A stretch of DNA of 64,000 nt. It comes from VRUE01 sp963817945. GTDB lineage: Bacteria; Actinomycetota; Thermoleophilia; Solirubrobacterales; 70-9. Positions 8,454-17,794 of this stretch are shown here, in pieces. The notes under the pieces are model-generated. The model was not told the origin of the DNA and searched no databases. It was given only the letters and a program-made list of their open reading frames with translations. Both the position numbers and the translations under genes were made by a program. Within the stretch, counting starts at the first letter, position 1. Each line of letters starts with the position of its first letter. The stretch is taken from NCBI GenBank assembly GCA_963817945.1, contig CAWFQH010000003.1, forward strand, positions 171,946 to 235,945, given 5' to 3'.

Positions 8454-10302
8454 CGATCCAGCACCGGTGCCAGAGCTCCAGCACCGCCAGGTTCCAGACG
8501 CGGTAGGTGTTGTCGGCGCTGCCGTCGAGATGATCGGCGAGCAGGCGCCGCACCCGATCAGGTTCGAAGTAGCCGCGTTCGAGGCTGCGGCGGTCCAGGA
8601 GCAGATCCTCGACCCAGGGACGCAGCTCGCCGCGCATCCAGGCGCCGACCGGGACGCCGAAGCCCTGCTTGCGCCGGTTCACGAGGTCGGGCGGTAGGCC
8701 GCGCCGGCGGGCGATCTCCTTCAGGGCCCACTTCGTCGTCCGTCCCCTCAGCTTCAACCGGCTCGGCAATCTGGCGGCGAACTCGTGGACGCGGTAGTCG
8801 AGCAGGGGCGAGCGCACCTCGAGGGCGGTGGCCATCGACATCCGGTCGACCTTCAGCAGCAGGTCGCCGGGAAGGTAGGTCTGGGTGTCGAGCGCCAGAT
8901 ACCGATCGACGCCGGGCAGGGACGGCGGCGCGAGCGTCTCCGCCCAGGCGGCGCCGTGGTCGCCTCCCGCCTCGAGGAACCCAGGCGTGCAGAGCGGCTT
9001 CGATCTCGGCGGGACTGAAGTGGGACATCATCGAGGCGTAGCGCTGCTCGGCGGGCATCGCGAACGCCGTGGCGGCTCGCCGCGCTGTGCGGCCCGGCCC
9101 GGCAGCAGGGAGAGGGCCCCTCGCTTCGCGAGCCAGCCGGCAGCCGCGCTCGACCGGGTCCAACCGGTCGGCGAACCGGGCGACGAGGTAGCGCCGGTAG
9201 CCGGCGAACGCCTCGTCGCCGCCGTCGCCCGAGAGCGCCACCGTGACGCTCTCCTGGTCATCCTCGAGAGCAGCAGGGTCGGGATCGCCGAGGAGTCGGC
9301 GAAGGGCTCGCCGGCGTGGCGAACGGCGTCGGCCACGAGGGGGACGATCGCCGGCTCCAGCAAGCGTTCCTCGTGCTCGGTCCCGTAGATCCGTGCCACC
9401 CGGCGGGCGTGCTCGCCCTCGCTGAAGCCGGCCTCCGGGAAGTCGATCGAGAAGGTTCTCACCTGGCTGCTGGCCTCGGCCATGTAGCTGACGACGAGGC
9501 TCGAGTCGATTCCGCCCGGAGAGGAAGGCCCCGAGCGGCACGTCGGCGACGAGGCGCTCGCGGGTCGCCTCGGCCAGCAGCGCGTCGAGGCGCTCGAGGG
9601 CCTCCTCCTCCGCAGCTGCCTCGGTCCTGCCGAAATCCAGCTACCAGTAGCGCTCGACTCGCGCCCGGCCCCCCTCGTAGACGAGCCGCTCGCCCGGGGC
9701 GAGCTTGCGGATCCCCGCGAAGCCCGAGAGCGGGGGCGGGACGTACTGGAGCGTCAGGTATTCGCGCAGCGCGCTCGGGTCCGGTCGTGCCTCGACCAGG
9801 CCGCTGGCCAGGATCGCGCCCGGCTCGCTCGCGTAGACGATGCCGTCTCCCGGACCGGCGCCCAGTAGAGCGGCTTGACGCCGAGCCGGTCGCGCGCGAG
9901 GAGCAGCCGCTCGGCCCGCGTGTCCCAGAGGGCGATCGCGAACATCCCCTGGAGGTCGTCCAGGCACTCCGTCCCGCGCTCCTCGTAGAGGTGCACGATC
10001 ACCTCCGCGTCCGATCGGGTGCGGAAAGCGTGGCCGCGGCCGTGGAGCTCTGCGCGCAGCTCGCGGAAGTTGTAGATCTCGCCGTTGCAGGTGACGTGCA
10101 CGCCATCGCTCTCGTTGGCGATCGGCTGGTTACCCGTCTCGAGGTCGATGATCGACAGCCGGCGGAAGCCGATCGCCGCCTCGCCCGGCACGAACAGCTC
10201 GCCGGCCGCGTCGGGTCCGCGGTGGACGAGCGCGTCGCACATCCGTCGCAGCGCCTCGCGGTCGGCGCCGATGTCTCCCGCCCATCCGGCGATTCCACAC
10301 AC
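8443..10302 (-). pseudogene. asnB: Asparagine synthase (glutamine-hydrolysing), broken by four single-base indels and one nonsense codon
   Basis: Joining three reading frames yields a full-length AsnB of about 620 residues. The N-terminal Ntn glutaminase starts MCGIAGWAG with the catalytic Cys2, followed by NGEIYNFRELR and the synthetase PP-loop segment LGAFLSGGIDSS. The frame is lost at about 9852 (one C missing in a CCGG run), regained and lost at about 9515 (one extra C), about 9253 (one C missing) and about 8997 (one extra G); the shifts sum to zero. In addition a TAG at 9641-9643 follows ERYW where the family continues with LDF. The remaining frame to 8443 is intact (VRSPLLDYRVHEFAARLP). 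Such AsnB homologues often amidate sugar acids in glycan clusters. All indels are in short G/C runs, so sequencing or assembly error is a serious alternative to real decay. Confidence 0.8.
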
Positions 10303-10327
10303 TGCTCAGCCCGCCCGACGCAGTTCC

Positions 10328-11716
10328 TCAGGCACGGCCACCGCTCTTGGTGCGCAGGGCGAGGATGGCGCCGCCGCGCTGCAGCAGGCGGGGCAGGGCG
10401 TCGTCGCGGCGCGGCAGTCTCAGGGTTCGCCTCATCGGCACGTCTCCATAGCGGGAGAGGAGATACAGCATCAGCCCGGCGGCGAGCCAGTAGGAGACGA
10501 CAGAGGAGACCGACGCGCCGGAGATTCCGAGCCACGGGATGAGAAGGAAGTTGAGGCCGAGGTTGAGCGCGAATCCGAGCGCGGAAGCGGCTGAGATCAC
10601 CAGCGGCGGCGCGATCCTGATCAGCAGGTCGCGTGCCGGTCCCTCGATCGCGAGCGCGACCACCGCCGGCATCAGCAGCGCGAAGGGCAGCGCGCTGGCC
10701 GCCCAGGCGGAGCCGTAGACGAGCACGATGAAGGGATAGGCCGCGGCCGCCGCGAGGGTTCCGAGCAGCGCCGCGACGCCGACGTTCTGGCCGATGAAGT
10801 CGACCGTGTAGGCGACGGCGGCCTTCGCGTCGGCCTTGGTCTGGGTCTCGAGCGCCGCCAGGGCGACGGTGGAGACGCTGACGAAGACGATGTCGGCGAG
10901 GTTGGCCGACAGCGAGTAGAGCCCCGCCTCGTGCGTGGTCGTCAGCAGGCCCACCAGCAGCAGATCGACCTTGAGGTTGAGCCAGAGTGCGATCGATGCG
11001 GGCTGCAACTGCACGCCGATATGCAGGGCGGAGCGAACCAAACGCGGCTCGGTCCGCGGCGCCAGCGCTCGCAGCCCGAGCCGCCGCCCCAGTGCCGCCG
11101 CCAGCGTGGTTCCGACCGCTGCGATCGTCAACAGCGCGGCCAGCATCGCCAGCTCCGGCGTCAGCCCTACGCCCGCCTCCAGGCCGAGGGCGAGCAGGAG
11201 CTGCACCACGGCCCCCGCGGCGATCACCCAGCCGTAGGTCCTCAAAGCCCCGATCCGCAGCAGTAGCGCGGTTGCCATCTGCCCGATCAGGGTGAAGGGG
11301 ATGGTCGCCGCCGCGAGGATGACCGTTGCCGGGCTGGCACTGCCAAGCAGCGCGCCACGGATCGGCAGACCGACGGCGAGCGTTATCGCCATCCCGACCA
11401 GGCCGAGGGAGAGTGCGAAGAACGACGCCAGGTGGGCGAGCTCGACGAGCGAGGCTTCCTTGCGGGCCATCATGCGGCCGATCGAGTGCTCCACCGAGAG
11501 ATGGGAGACGACCCAGATCATCGTCGCCAGGTTGAGGGCGAGGGCGTACTGGCCGCGGCCCTCCGGGCCGAGCGCGCGGGTGACGACGAGGCTGAGCAGG
11601 AAGAGAAAGGCGAACTGGACCGCGCGGAAACCGAGCAGGCGGCCGCCGCTGCCGATCGAGGAGGAGACCAGGAGGTCGGGCTCGCTCAGGGAGGCTGGCG
11701 GGACCTCGCTTCTCAT
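10328..11716 (-). CDS. Wzx-type polysaccharide flippase (MATE/MOP superfamily)
   Basis: A 462-residue integral membrane protein with about 12-14 hydrophobic helices and a short basic tail. The N-terminal helix pair GFRAVQFAFLFLLSLVVTRALGPEGRGQYALALN carries the T-R-x-LGPE-x-G-x-Y/F signature of the MOP flippase superfamily. Its ATG overlaps the stop of the upstream methyltransferase gene as ATGA, indicating coupling. It likely moves the undecaprenyl-linked repeat unit across the membrane for the ligase/polymerase-like proteins encoded in the same cluster. Confidence 0.85.
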   Translation of the reverse strand: MRSEVPPASLSEPDLLVSSSIGSGGRLLGFRAVQFAFLFLLSLVVTRALGPEGRGQYALALNLATMIWVVSHLSVEHSIGRMMARKEASLVELAHLASFFALSLGLVGMAITLAVGLPIRGALLGSASPATVILAAATIPFTLIGQMATALLLRIGALRTYGWVIAAGAVVQLLLALGLEAGVGLTPELAMLAALLTIAAVGTTLAAALGRRLGLRALAPRTEPRLVRSALHIGVQLQPASIALWLNLKVDLLLVGLLTTTHEAGLYSLSANLADIVFVSVSTVALAALETQTKADAKAAVAYTVDFIGQNVGVAALLGTLAAAAAYPFIVLVYGSAWAASALPFALLMPAVVALAIEGPARDLLIRIAPPLVISAASALGFALNLGLNFLLIPWLGISGASVSSVVSYWLAAGLMLYLLSRYGDVPMRRTLRLPRRDDALPRLLQRGGAILALRTKSGGRA

Positions 11717-12582
11717 GCGGCCGCTCGGTAGCCGATGGCGCACCAGTAGGGGGGCTCGTCCGAGAACGCCACGCGCTCGAGACCGGCAGCCTCCATCATC
11801 GAGCGGATCTCGGCGGCCGTGAAGCGCTGCTCTAGCCGGGTCCCGAACCGGTCGAGGGCATCGGTTCGCATCGTGTAGAAGCTGGCAGCCCGGTAGGTCG
11901 AGAGCGGGAAGCCGTCGACGTCGGCGCCCAGGCGCTCGAGGAGCCCGGCGCTGCGGGCGAGCGGCAGGTAGACGATCGCCGCGATCGCCGAGGTCAGCCA
12001 CAGTTTCGGTCGCTGCGGAAGGTGGCTGATTCCGCGGCGGGCTGCGTCGGCGAGTCGCCAGAGCCCGCGGAACCAGGCGGGGCGCCGGTCGAGCGCGTAG
12101 TACAGGTAGACCAGGAAGGGCGCGCCCGGCCGCAGCAGCCTCGCGCAAGCCTCGATCCCCGCTTGCGTGTGGGGAACGTGGTGCAAGACGCCGAGGCTGT
12201 AGCCGAAGTCCATCGAGGCGGCTGCCACCGGCATCTCGTCCACGCTGGCAACGTGGAAGACGCAGTTCGGGCGGTCGGCGAGAGCCCGTTCGGCGACTTC
12301 GATCGCGGCGGAGCTGGCGTCTATGCAGTGCAACGTCTTCACTTTCGGCGCAACGTGGCGGGCCCACCTGCCGCTGCCGCAGCCGAGGTCGAAGCCGCTC
12401 GGGTCGGCCGGCAGCAGATCCCAGGGAAAGAGGCGGAAGTACTGGCGGAACCGTTCCTCCAGCTCCGCCGCCGGCAGATCCGTCTGGTCGAAGCTGGCCC
12501 ACTCGTGCCCGAATCCGACCACGGTCGCAGCGTCGACATTGCGATCGGCCGTCGGCTTGTCTCTGTGCTCTCCGCCGATCAC
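11713..12582 (-). CDS. SAM-dependent methyltransferase (class I)
   Basis: A 289-residue class I methyltransferase. Motif I is FDLGCGSGRWARHVA at about residues 64-78, motif II is TLHCIDASSAAIEVAE, and post-I is SLGVLHHVPHTQAGI. The N-terminal GFGHEWASFDQTDLP element resembles the FGKEW element of the methyltransferase at 1503, so both belong to the same polysaccharide-cluster subfamily. The GTG start at 12582 overlaps the upstream stop as GTGA, and its own stop overlaps the next gene as ATGA. It is therefore a middle gene of a tightly coupled operon. Likely target: a sugar of the repeat unit. Confidence 0.8.
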   Translation of the reverse strand: MIGGEHRDKPTADRNVDAATVVGFGHEWASFDQTDLPAAELEERFRQYFRLFPWDLLPADPSGFDLGCGSGRWARHVAPKVKTLHCIDASSAAIEVAERALADRPNCVFHVASVDEMPVAAASMDFGYSLGVLHHVPHTQAGIEACARLLRPGAPFLVYLYYALDRRPAWFRGLWRLADAARRGISHLPQRPKLWLTSAIAAIVYLPLARSAGLLERLGADVDGFPLSTYRAASFYTMRTDALDRFGTRLEQRFTAAEIRSMMEAAGLERVAFSDEPPYWCAIGYRAAA

Positions 12583-13763
12583 GCCGGGCGCCCGTCCCGG
12601 GCCAGCAGCCGGGAGTAGAGAGCGTCGACATCGCGCAGCAGCCGGGCTGCGGAGAAGCGGGTGCGAGCGTGCTCCCGGGCGCGGGATCCCATTCGGCGGC
12701 GCAGCTCGGGGTCGGCGGCGAGCCGCGCCATCTGTGCCGCGATCTCCCTCTCGTCGCCCGGCGGGGCGAGGTAGCCCGCTCCCTCGACGACGATGTCGCT
12801 GACGCCACCGACTGCGGTCGAGACCGCCGGCCGGCCCGCGGCTGCAGCCTCGATCAGGGCGACCGGCGTGCCCTCGTTGTCGGAGGTGAGCAGGGCGGCG
12901 TCGCTTCCGGCCGCAATTCGCGCGAGGTCGCGCCTATAGCCGAGGAAGCTGACGGAGTCCGAGCATCCAAGCTCCTCGGCCAGCTCCTCGAGCTGAGGCC
13001 GCAAGACGCCGTCTCCGACCACGGCCACCCTGACGGGGGCGCCCTCCCCTCGGGCGAGAGCGACTGCTCGCAGCATCGTGTCGGGACGCTTGATCGCGGC
13101 CAGCCTGCCGGTATAGGTGAAGAGGACCTCGCCGGGACCGGCGCCGACCTCCTCGCGGAAGCCGGGATCGGGCTCGAGGCCGAGCGCGAGGAAGGGGCTC
13201 AGCTCGAGGCCGAGCGGAACGACCGCGAACTTGGAGCGGGGCGCGACCCCGAGCTCGACCAGCTCCTCGACGGTCGCCTCGCTGACGCCAATCAAACAAT
13301 CGCTGATTTTTCCCAGGGCTTTCTCGATCAGTGTGAACACTCGGGTCTTCAATGGACCGAAGTAACCGCGGAGGACGTGGCCGTGGTAGGTGTGGACGAT
13401 GAGCGGCCGCGGCCGCGGCGCGCACAGCGCCGCCACCCGGCCCAGCATCCCCGCCTTGGCGGTGTGGGTGTGAACGATGGTTGGCCGGAAGGTGCGGACG
13501 ATCCGCACCAGGGCGATCAGCGCCAAAAGGTCCTGCAAAGGCCGGATTTCCGGGCGGAGCTGCGAGATGTGACGAACGGTGACTCCGTCGTCCAGCCCGG
13601 CGTGCTCCTCCTCTCCCGCTCCGACATTCCCAGTCACCAAGAGAGTCTCGTAGCGCGCCCGGTCGAGGCGGCCGCTGAGCAGCGCGACGTGATGGGCCGG
13701 ACCGCCGAGATTCATCCGCGCGATCACCCGCAGCACGCGGACAGAAGAATTACCCGCAGGCAT
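12579..13763 (-). CDS. Glycosyltransferase family 4
   Basis: A 394-residue GT-B transferase. It begins RVIARMNLGGPAHHVALLSG, has PTIVHTHTAKAGMLGR and TYHGHVLRGYF in the N-terminal domain, and SDNEGTPVALIEAAAAGRPAVSTAVGGVSDIV in the C-terminal donor domain. These features are typical of WbnK/Gtb-like GT4 members that act early on undecaprenyl-linked sugars. It is the first gene of the minus-strand operon ending at 7341 and is divergent from the epimerase at 13814, with about 50 bp for promoters. ATG 13763 is a natural start. Confidence 0.87.
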   Translation of the reverse strand: MPAGNSSVRVLRVIARMNLGGPAHHVALLSGRLDRARYETLLVTGNVGAGEEEHAGLDDGVTVRHISQLRPEIRPLQDLLALIALVRIVRTFRPTIVHTHTAKAGMLGRVAALCAPRPRPLIVHTYHGHVLRGYFGPLKTRVFTLIEKALGKISDCLIGVSEATVEELVELGVAPRSKFAVVPLGLELSPFLALGLEPDPGFREEVGAGPGEVLFTYTGRLAAIKRPDTMLRAVALARGEGAPVRVAVVGDGVLRPQLEELAEELGCSDSVSFLGYRRDLARIAAGSDAALLTSDNEGTPVALIEAAAAGRPAVSTAVGGVSDIVVEGAGYLAPPGDEREIAAQMARLAADPELRRRMGSRAREHARTRFSAARLLRDVDALYSRLLARDGRPA

Positions 13764-13813
13764 TGAGGCTATTATCGCCGCGCGAGGCGGCCAGTGACGA
13801 TAGAAAGGTGGAC

Positions 13814-14797
13814 GTGAGGTACCTGATCACCGGGGGGGCGGGGTTCATCGGTTCTCACCTGACCGACGCGCTGGTTGCACGGGGCGACACCGTCCTGGTC
13901 CTCGACGACCTCAGCACGGGTCGGCTGGAGAACATCGCGCCGGCGCTGGAAACGGAGGCGGCGGAGTTCGTCGAGGGATCCATTCTCGACCAGGCTCTGG
14001 TTGACGAGTGCACCGCTGCCACGGACGTCTGCCTGCACCTGGCGGCTGCCGTCGGAGTCGAACTGATCCTCGACCGCCCGCTCGACTCGCTGATCCGCAA
14101 CGTGCGCGGCAGCGACATCGTCATCTCCTCGGTCGCCAGGCGGGGTGGAAAGATCGTCGTCGTCTCCTCCTCTGAGGTGTACGGCAAGAACAGCGTCGGT
14201 CCGCTGGCGGAGACGTCGGATCGCATCCTCGGGCCGCCTTCGACGGCGCGCTGGGCGTACGCCACCGCGAAGGCGTTCGCCGAGGTGTTGGCGAACGCCT
14301 ACCGCTACGAGGCGAACACCGAGACGATCTCGGTCCGGCTCTTCAACACGGTGGGCCCTCGTCAGACCGGCGCCTACGGCATGGTCCTGCCGCGCTTCGT
14401 GCAGCAAGCGCTGAGCGGCGAGGACCTCACCGTGCACGGAGACGGCAGCCAGACGAGGTGCTTCGCACATGTGGCCGACGTGGTCGATGCGATGCTGCTC
14501 CTCTGCGACGCGGAGGGAGCGCCGGGCCTGACCTTCAACATCGGCTCGCCGCAGGAGATATCGATCCTGGACCTCGCCCGCCGCGTGATCGAGCGCACCC
14601 GCTCGGACTCGGGCATTCGCCTGGTGCCCTACGAGAAGGCCTACGGCAAGGGGTTCGAAGAGATCGGCAGGCGGCATCCCGATCTGTCGCTGATCCACGG
14701 CATCACCGGCTGGTCCCCGACCCGCACGGTCGACGACATGATCGACGACGTCGTCATCGAGCGAGCGAGCCGCCTCGAAGTGAACAAAGTCGCCTGA
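13814..14797 (+). CDS. NAD-dependent sugar-nucleotide epimerase/dehydratase
   Basis: A 327-residue extended SDR protein. It starts with RYLITGGAGFIGSHL, has SSSEVYG and a WAYATAK catalytic segment (Tyr/Lys), then SVRLFNTVGPRQTGAYGMVLPRFV. FNTVGPRQ is typical of the UDP-xylose synthase/dTDP-glucose dehydratase-like branch. The GTG start at 13814 is preferred because AAAGGTGG lies about five bases upstream and it begins directly at the first strand; the ATG at 13763 would lie on the opposite gene's start codon. It is followed after one base by the WecA-like gene, so the two are probably co-transcribed. Exact substrate unknown. Confidence 0.82.
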   Translation: MRYLITGGAGFIGSHLTDALVARGDTVLVLDDLSTGRLENIAPALETEAAEFVEGSILDQALVDECTAATDVCLHLAAAVGVELILDRPLDSLIRNVRGSDIVISSVARRGGKIVVVSSSEVYGKNSVGPLAETSDRILGPPSTARWAYATAKAFAEVLANAYRYEANTETISVRLFNTVGPRQTGAYGMVLPRFVQQALSGEDLTVHGDGSQTRCFAHVADVVDAMLLLCDAEGAPGLTFNIGSPQEISILDLARRVIERTRSDSGIRLVPYEKAYGKGFEEIGRRHPDLSLIHGITGWSPTRTVDDMIDDVVIERASRLEVNKVA

Positions 14798-14798
14798 G

Positions 14799-15818
14799 AT
14801 GCCGGAGGGGGTTCGTCTCGTTCTGGTCTTCGCCTCGGCGGCGGCTCTCGCCGGCGCCACGGTGCCGGCGGCCATCGCGATGGCGCGCCGGATCGGGCTG
14901 CTCGATTCCCCCGTCGGCTACAAGGCCCATTTGCAGGCCACCCCCTACCTCGGCGGCGCTGCTGTCCTCGCCGCGGCCCTGCCGGCCGTCTTGTTGCTCG
15001 GTCACGAGGTGGGTCGCTTCTGGCCGCTGCTCGTCGGCACGTTCGGCCTTGCCGTGGTTGGGACCGTCGACGACCGCGTCAACCTGTCGCCCTGGCTGCG
15101 CGTGGCCGTGGAGATGGGAGCCGCCTGGTTCCTCTGGTCTCAGGACCTCGGCTGGTCGATTCTCGCCAGCGACGCGGGCAACCTCTTGCTCACCGCGCTC
15201 TGGGTGACCGCCGTGGTTAACGCCTTCAACCTGATGGACAACCTCGATGGTGCAGCCGCGAGTGTGGCCGGGGTGTCGGCTGCCTGCGTGGCGATCCTCG
15301 CCGTCATCGGCGACGCCTTCGCCCTGGCGGCAATCGCCGCTGGGACCTGCGGCGCGCTGATCGGCTTTCTGCGCTTCAACCTCGCCCGCCCGGCTCGGAT
15401 CTTCCTCGGCGACGGCGGCAGCATGGCGCTCGGGTTCCTCTTGGCGGGATGCTTGATGGTGGCTCCGTTCGGAGAGCTCTCGGGCTGGTCGGCGGTGATC
15501 GCGGCCACCCTCGCGGTGGGCTTGCCCCTCTTCGACACCGCTCTGGTGATCGTCTCTCGGCGGCGCCGCGGGGCACCGGTCTTCTCCGGGGCGACCGACC
15601 ACACCACTCACCGCCTCTTGATCCGCTTGAAATCGCCTCGGGTTGTGGCTGGAGCACTGGTGCTCGTGCAGTCGATGCTCTGCGGACTGGCGATCGAGGC
15701 GACTCTTCTGGGCCCCGGGGCCGCATTTGCCGCCGCCTGCGTCGCATTCCTGTCAGGAGCGGTGACGATCGTTGCCGCCGAGGGGCCCCCGTGGATGCCC
15801 GTGTCCGAAGACTCCTGA
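14799..15818 (+). CDS. Undecaprenyl-phosphate glycosyl-1-phosphate transferase (WecA/MraY family)
   Basis: A 339-residue polytopic protein (about ten helices) with the family landmarks in order: GLLDSPVGYKAH near residue 35, the Mg-binding VGTVDDR at about 85-91, NAFNLMDNLDGAA at about 140-152, FLGDGGSMALGF at about 200-211, and a cytoplasmic HTTHRLL segment corresponding to the conserved HxxxR of the family. It transfers sugar-1-phosphate from a UDP-sugar to undecaprenyl phosphate, so it likely starts repeat-unit synthesis. Its end overlaps the next gene's predicted start by 28 bp. Confidence 0.88.
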   Translation: MPEGVRLVLVFASAAALAGATVPAAIAMARRIGLLDSPVGYKAHLQATPYLGGAAVLAAALPAVLLLGHEVGRFWPLLVGTFGLAVVGTVDDRVNLSPWLRVAVEMGAAWFLWSQDLGWSILASDAGNLLLTALWVTAVVNAFNLMDNLDGAAASVAGVSAACVAILAVIGDAFALAAIAAGTCGALIGFLRFNLARPARIFLGDGGSMALGFLLAGCLMVAPFGELSGWSAVIAATLAVGLPLFDTALVIVSRRRRGAPVFSGATDHTTHRLLIRLKSPRVVAGALVLVQSMLCGLAIEATLLGPGAAFAAACVAFLSGAVTIVAAEGPPWMPVSEDS

Positions 15819-17794
15819 GCGCTCGCGGCTCGTCGGCCGGCGACTCGGCCGTTCACGGCGGGGCGCGCCGGACGATGCTCGCCGCGGCCGGCTTGGGCTG
15901 CGGCCTGAGCCCGGCCTTCTACGGATACTTCGACATCTCGGCGTGGGGGCCGATCGCCCTTGCCCTGATCGCGGTCGCGATCGGGTTGCTGCTGGCCCGA
16001 CCGGCTCTCCCAACCGGCCTTGCCGCGGTGGGGGTGACGGGACTCCTGCTACTCGCATCCTGGGCCCTCTTGTCGATCGGCTGGGCGGAGTCCGCCGACC
16101 GCGCGTTGATCGAAGGCGATCGCTGGATCATGCACGCTGTCTTCCTGCTTCTCCTCGTCTTGCTGATCTCCGACCGGCTCGACGGCGAGATCTTCGTCTT
16201 CTCGGCCGCGCTCGGCGTCCTCTGCATCGCCGGCTACGACCTGGCGGAGATGCTCGGCGGCGATGGACCGGCGCTCTTCGCCGGCTCGCGGCTGCTCGAA
16301 CCGCTCGGCTACGTCAACGGCCTCGGCGGTTACTTCCTGCTCGGGTTCTGGCCCCTCATCGCCCTGGCCGAGCGAGTGCGCATCCCCGTCCTCGCCGGCA
16401 CCGCCGCCGGGGGAGCGACCCTGCTCGCGGCGCTGGTTCTGCTGACCGAATCCCGAGGTACGGCTTTTGCCTTCGCGGCGTCGGCGATCGTGGCGCTCGT
16501 CCTCTTCCCGGGCCGTGGCCGGCGCGCATGGCTGCTGCTGGCGGTGCTGGGGGGCCTGGCGCTTGCCTGGGGACCGCTCACCGACGTGACCCAGCCGCTG
16601 CCGGCGGACGAGTTCGCGCCGCCCGCGGAGACGATTCGCCGAGCCGCCGAGTGGAGCCTGCTGGCAGCCGGCATCGTCGCCTCCGTCTGGGCGGTCGCCT
16701 GCTGGGCGATCGTCTCGCTCCGCCGCCGCTCGGGCGCCGCCGCCGACTATCTGCCCCGGATCTCCGCGGCCTTGCTGGGCGCGGTCGCCGTCGTCCTACT
16801 GGTCTCGGCCACGGCAGCGGTGAGCGATCCCGTCAGCAGGGTCTCGGAGGAGTACGACGCCTTCACCGAGCTCGAACCTGCAGGCTCCGGCGACAGGTTC
16901 ACCTCGGGTGGAGGCAATCGCTACGACTACTGGCGCATCGCCTGGGGACAGTTCGCCGACGACCCCGTGCGCGGCATAGGGGCCGGGAACTTCGATCGGA
17001 CCTACTTCCTCGAGCGCCGCACGAACGAGGACGTTCGTCAGGCGCACAGCATCGAGCTGCAAGCTCTCGGCGAGACCGGCATCGTCGGCGCGCTGGCGCT
17101 GGGCGCCTTCCTGGTCGCGGTCTTCGCCGGCATCTGGCGGTGGGCGCAGGCGGGACGCAGTCGCCAGTCGGATACGGCGCTAGGCGTCGCCGCTACCGGC
17201 GTCTTCGTCGTCTGGCTCGCGCAGACCAGCGTCGACTGGCTGCATCTCATCCCCGGGGTCACCGGGATCGCCCTGGGGGCGGCCGCCGTCCTGTTTCTCC
17301 CACCGGGCTCCGGCGAGGAGGAGCGGTATCTGCGGCGCCTGCCGCCGCTGGCGACGGTGGCTGCCCTGGTCCTGGCGGTGGTGGCGATCGTCTTCATCGG
17401 CCGGCCGACCTTGGCCGACCGCTTCAACAGCGAGGCGCAGCAGGAGCTGGAGCGGTCGCGCCCGCGGGCCGCGCTTAGCGCAGCTGCCGATGCACTCTCA
17501 CTCAATCCCGATTCGCTGCAGGCCTACTACGCCAAGGCGGCGGCCCTGGCTCGGCTAGGTGCCTACAGGCCGGCAAAGCTGGCGCTGCTCGAAGCTGTCG
17601 AGCGAGAGCCGCACAACTACGTCAGCTGGGCCCTGCTCGGAGATCTCGCCACTCGGCGCGGCGACATCGCTTATGCCCAGCGTGTCTACGAGCGGGCGTC
17701 GAGGCTCAACCCGCGAGACCGCGAATTGCGGCGGCTGGGCTCGCGGCGCGCACTGGTCGAGCGGTTGCACGAGCGCTCGCAGCGAGCGCTATGA
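15791..17794 (+). CDS. O-antigen ligase-like membrane protein with C-terminal TPR repeats
   Basis: A protein of about 667 residues. The first 470 residues contain about 12 hydrophobic helices and the Wzy_C-like loop elements LTESRGTAFAFAASAIVAL and RGIGAGNFDRTYFLERR followed by QAHSIELQALGETG, the HS-x-E-x-L-x-E-x-G signature of O-antigen ligase-like proteins. The tail, about residues 550-660, has TPR-like helices (ALSLNPDSLQAYYAKAAALA, then YERASRLNPRDRELR). The GTG at 15791 is chosen because GAGGGG lies six bases upstream; ATG 15875 is an alternative that would shorten the cytoplasmic N-terminus. It is the second ligase/polymerase-type protein of the cluster, so one may polymerise and the other ligate. 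Confidence 0.78.
   Translation: MDARVRRLLSARGSSAGDSAVHGGARRTMLAAAGLGCGLSPAFYGYFDISAWGPIALALIAVAIGLLLARPALPTGLAAVGVTGLLLLASWALLSIGWAESADRALIEGDRWIMHAVFLLLLVLLISDRLDGEIFVFSAALGVLCIAGYDLAEMLGGDGPALFAGSRLLEPLGYVNGLGGYFLLGFWPLIALAERVRIPVLAGTAAGGATLLAALVLLTESRGTAFAFAASAIVALVLFPGRGRRAWLLLAVLGGLALAWGPLTDVTQPLPADEFAPPAETIRRAAEWSLLAAGIVASVWAVACWAIVSLRRRSGAAADYLPRISAALLGAVAVVLLVSATAAVSDPVSRVSEEYDAFTELEPAGSGDRFTSGGGNRYDYWRIAWGQFADDPVRGIGAGNFDRTYFLERRTNEDVRQAHSIELQALGETGIVGALALGAFLVAVFAGIWRWAQAGRSRQSDTALGVAATGVFVVWLAQTSVDWLHLIPGVTGIALGAAAVLFLPPGSGEEERYLRRLPPLATVAALVLAVVAIVFIGRPTLADRFNSEAQQELERSRPRAALSAAADALSLNPDSLQAYYAKAAALARLGAYRPAKLALLEAVEREPHNYVSWALLGDLATRRGDIAYAQRVYERASRLNPRDRELRRLGSRRALVERLHERSQRAL

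Noticed and set aside
8443..10302. Programmed frameshifting in the asparagine synthase gene
   Set aside because: Four shifts of both signs plus a stop, without slippery heptamers, fit damage or sequence error, not recoding.
13763..13813. Upstream ATG start for the second epimerase
   Set aside because: It would overlap the divergent gene's start codon and add residues before the first Rossmann strand; the GTG at 13814 has a ribosome binding site.
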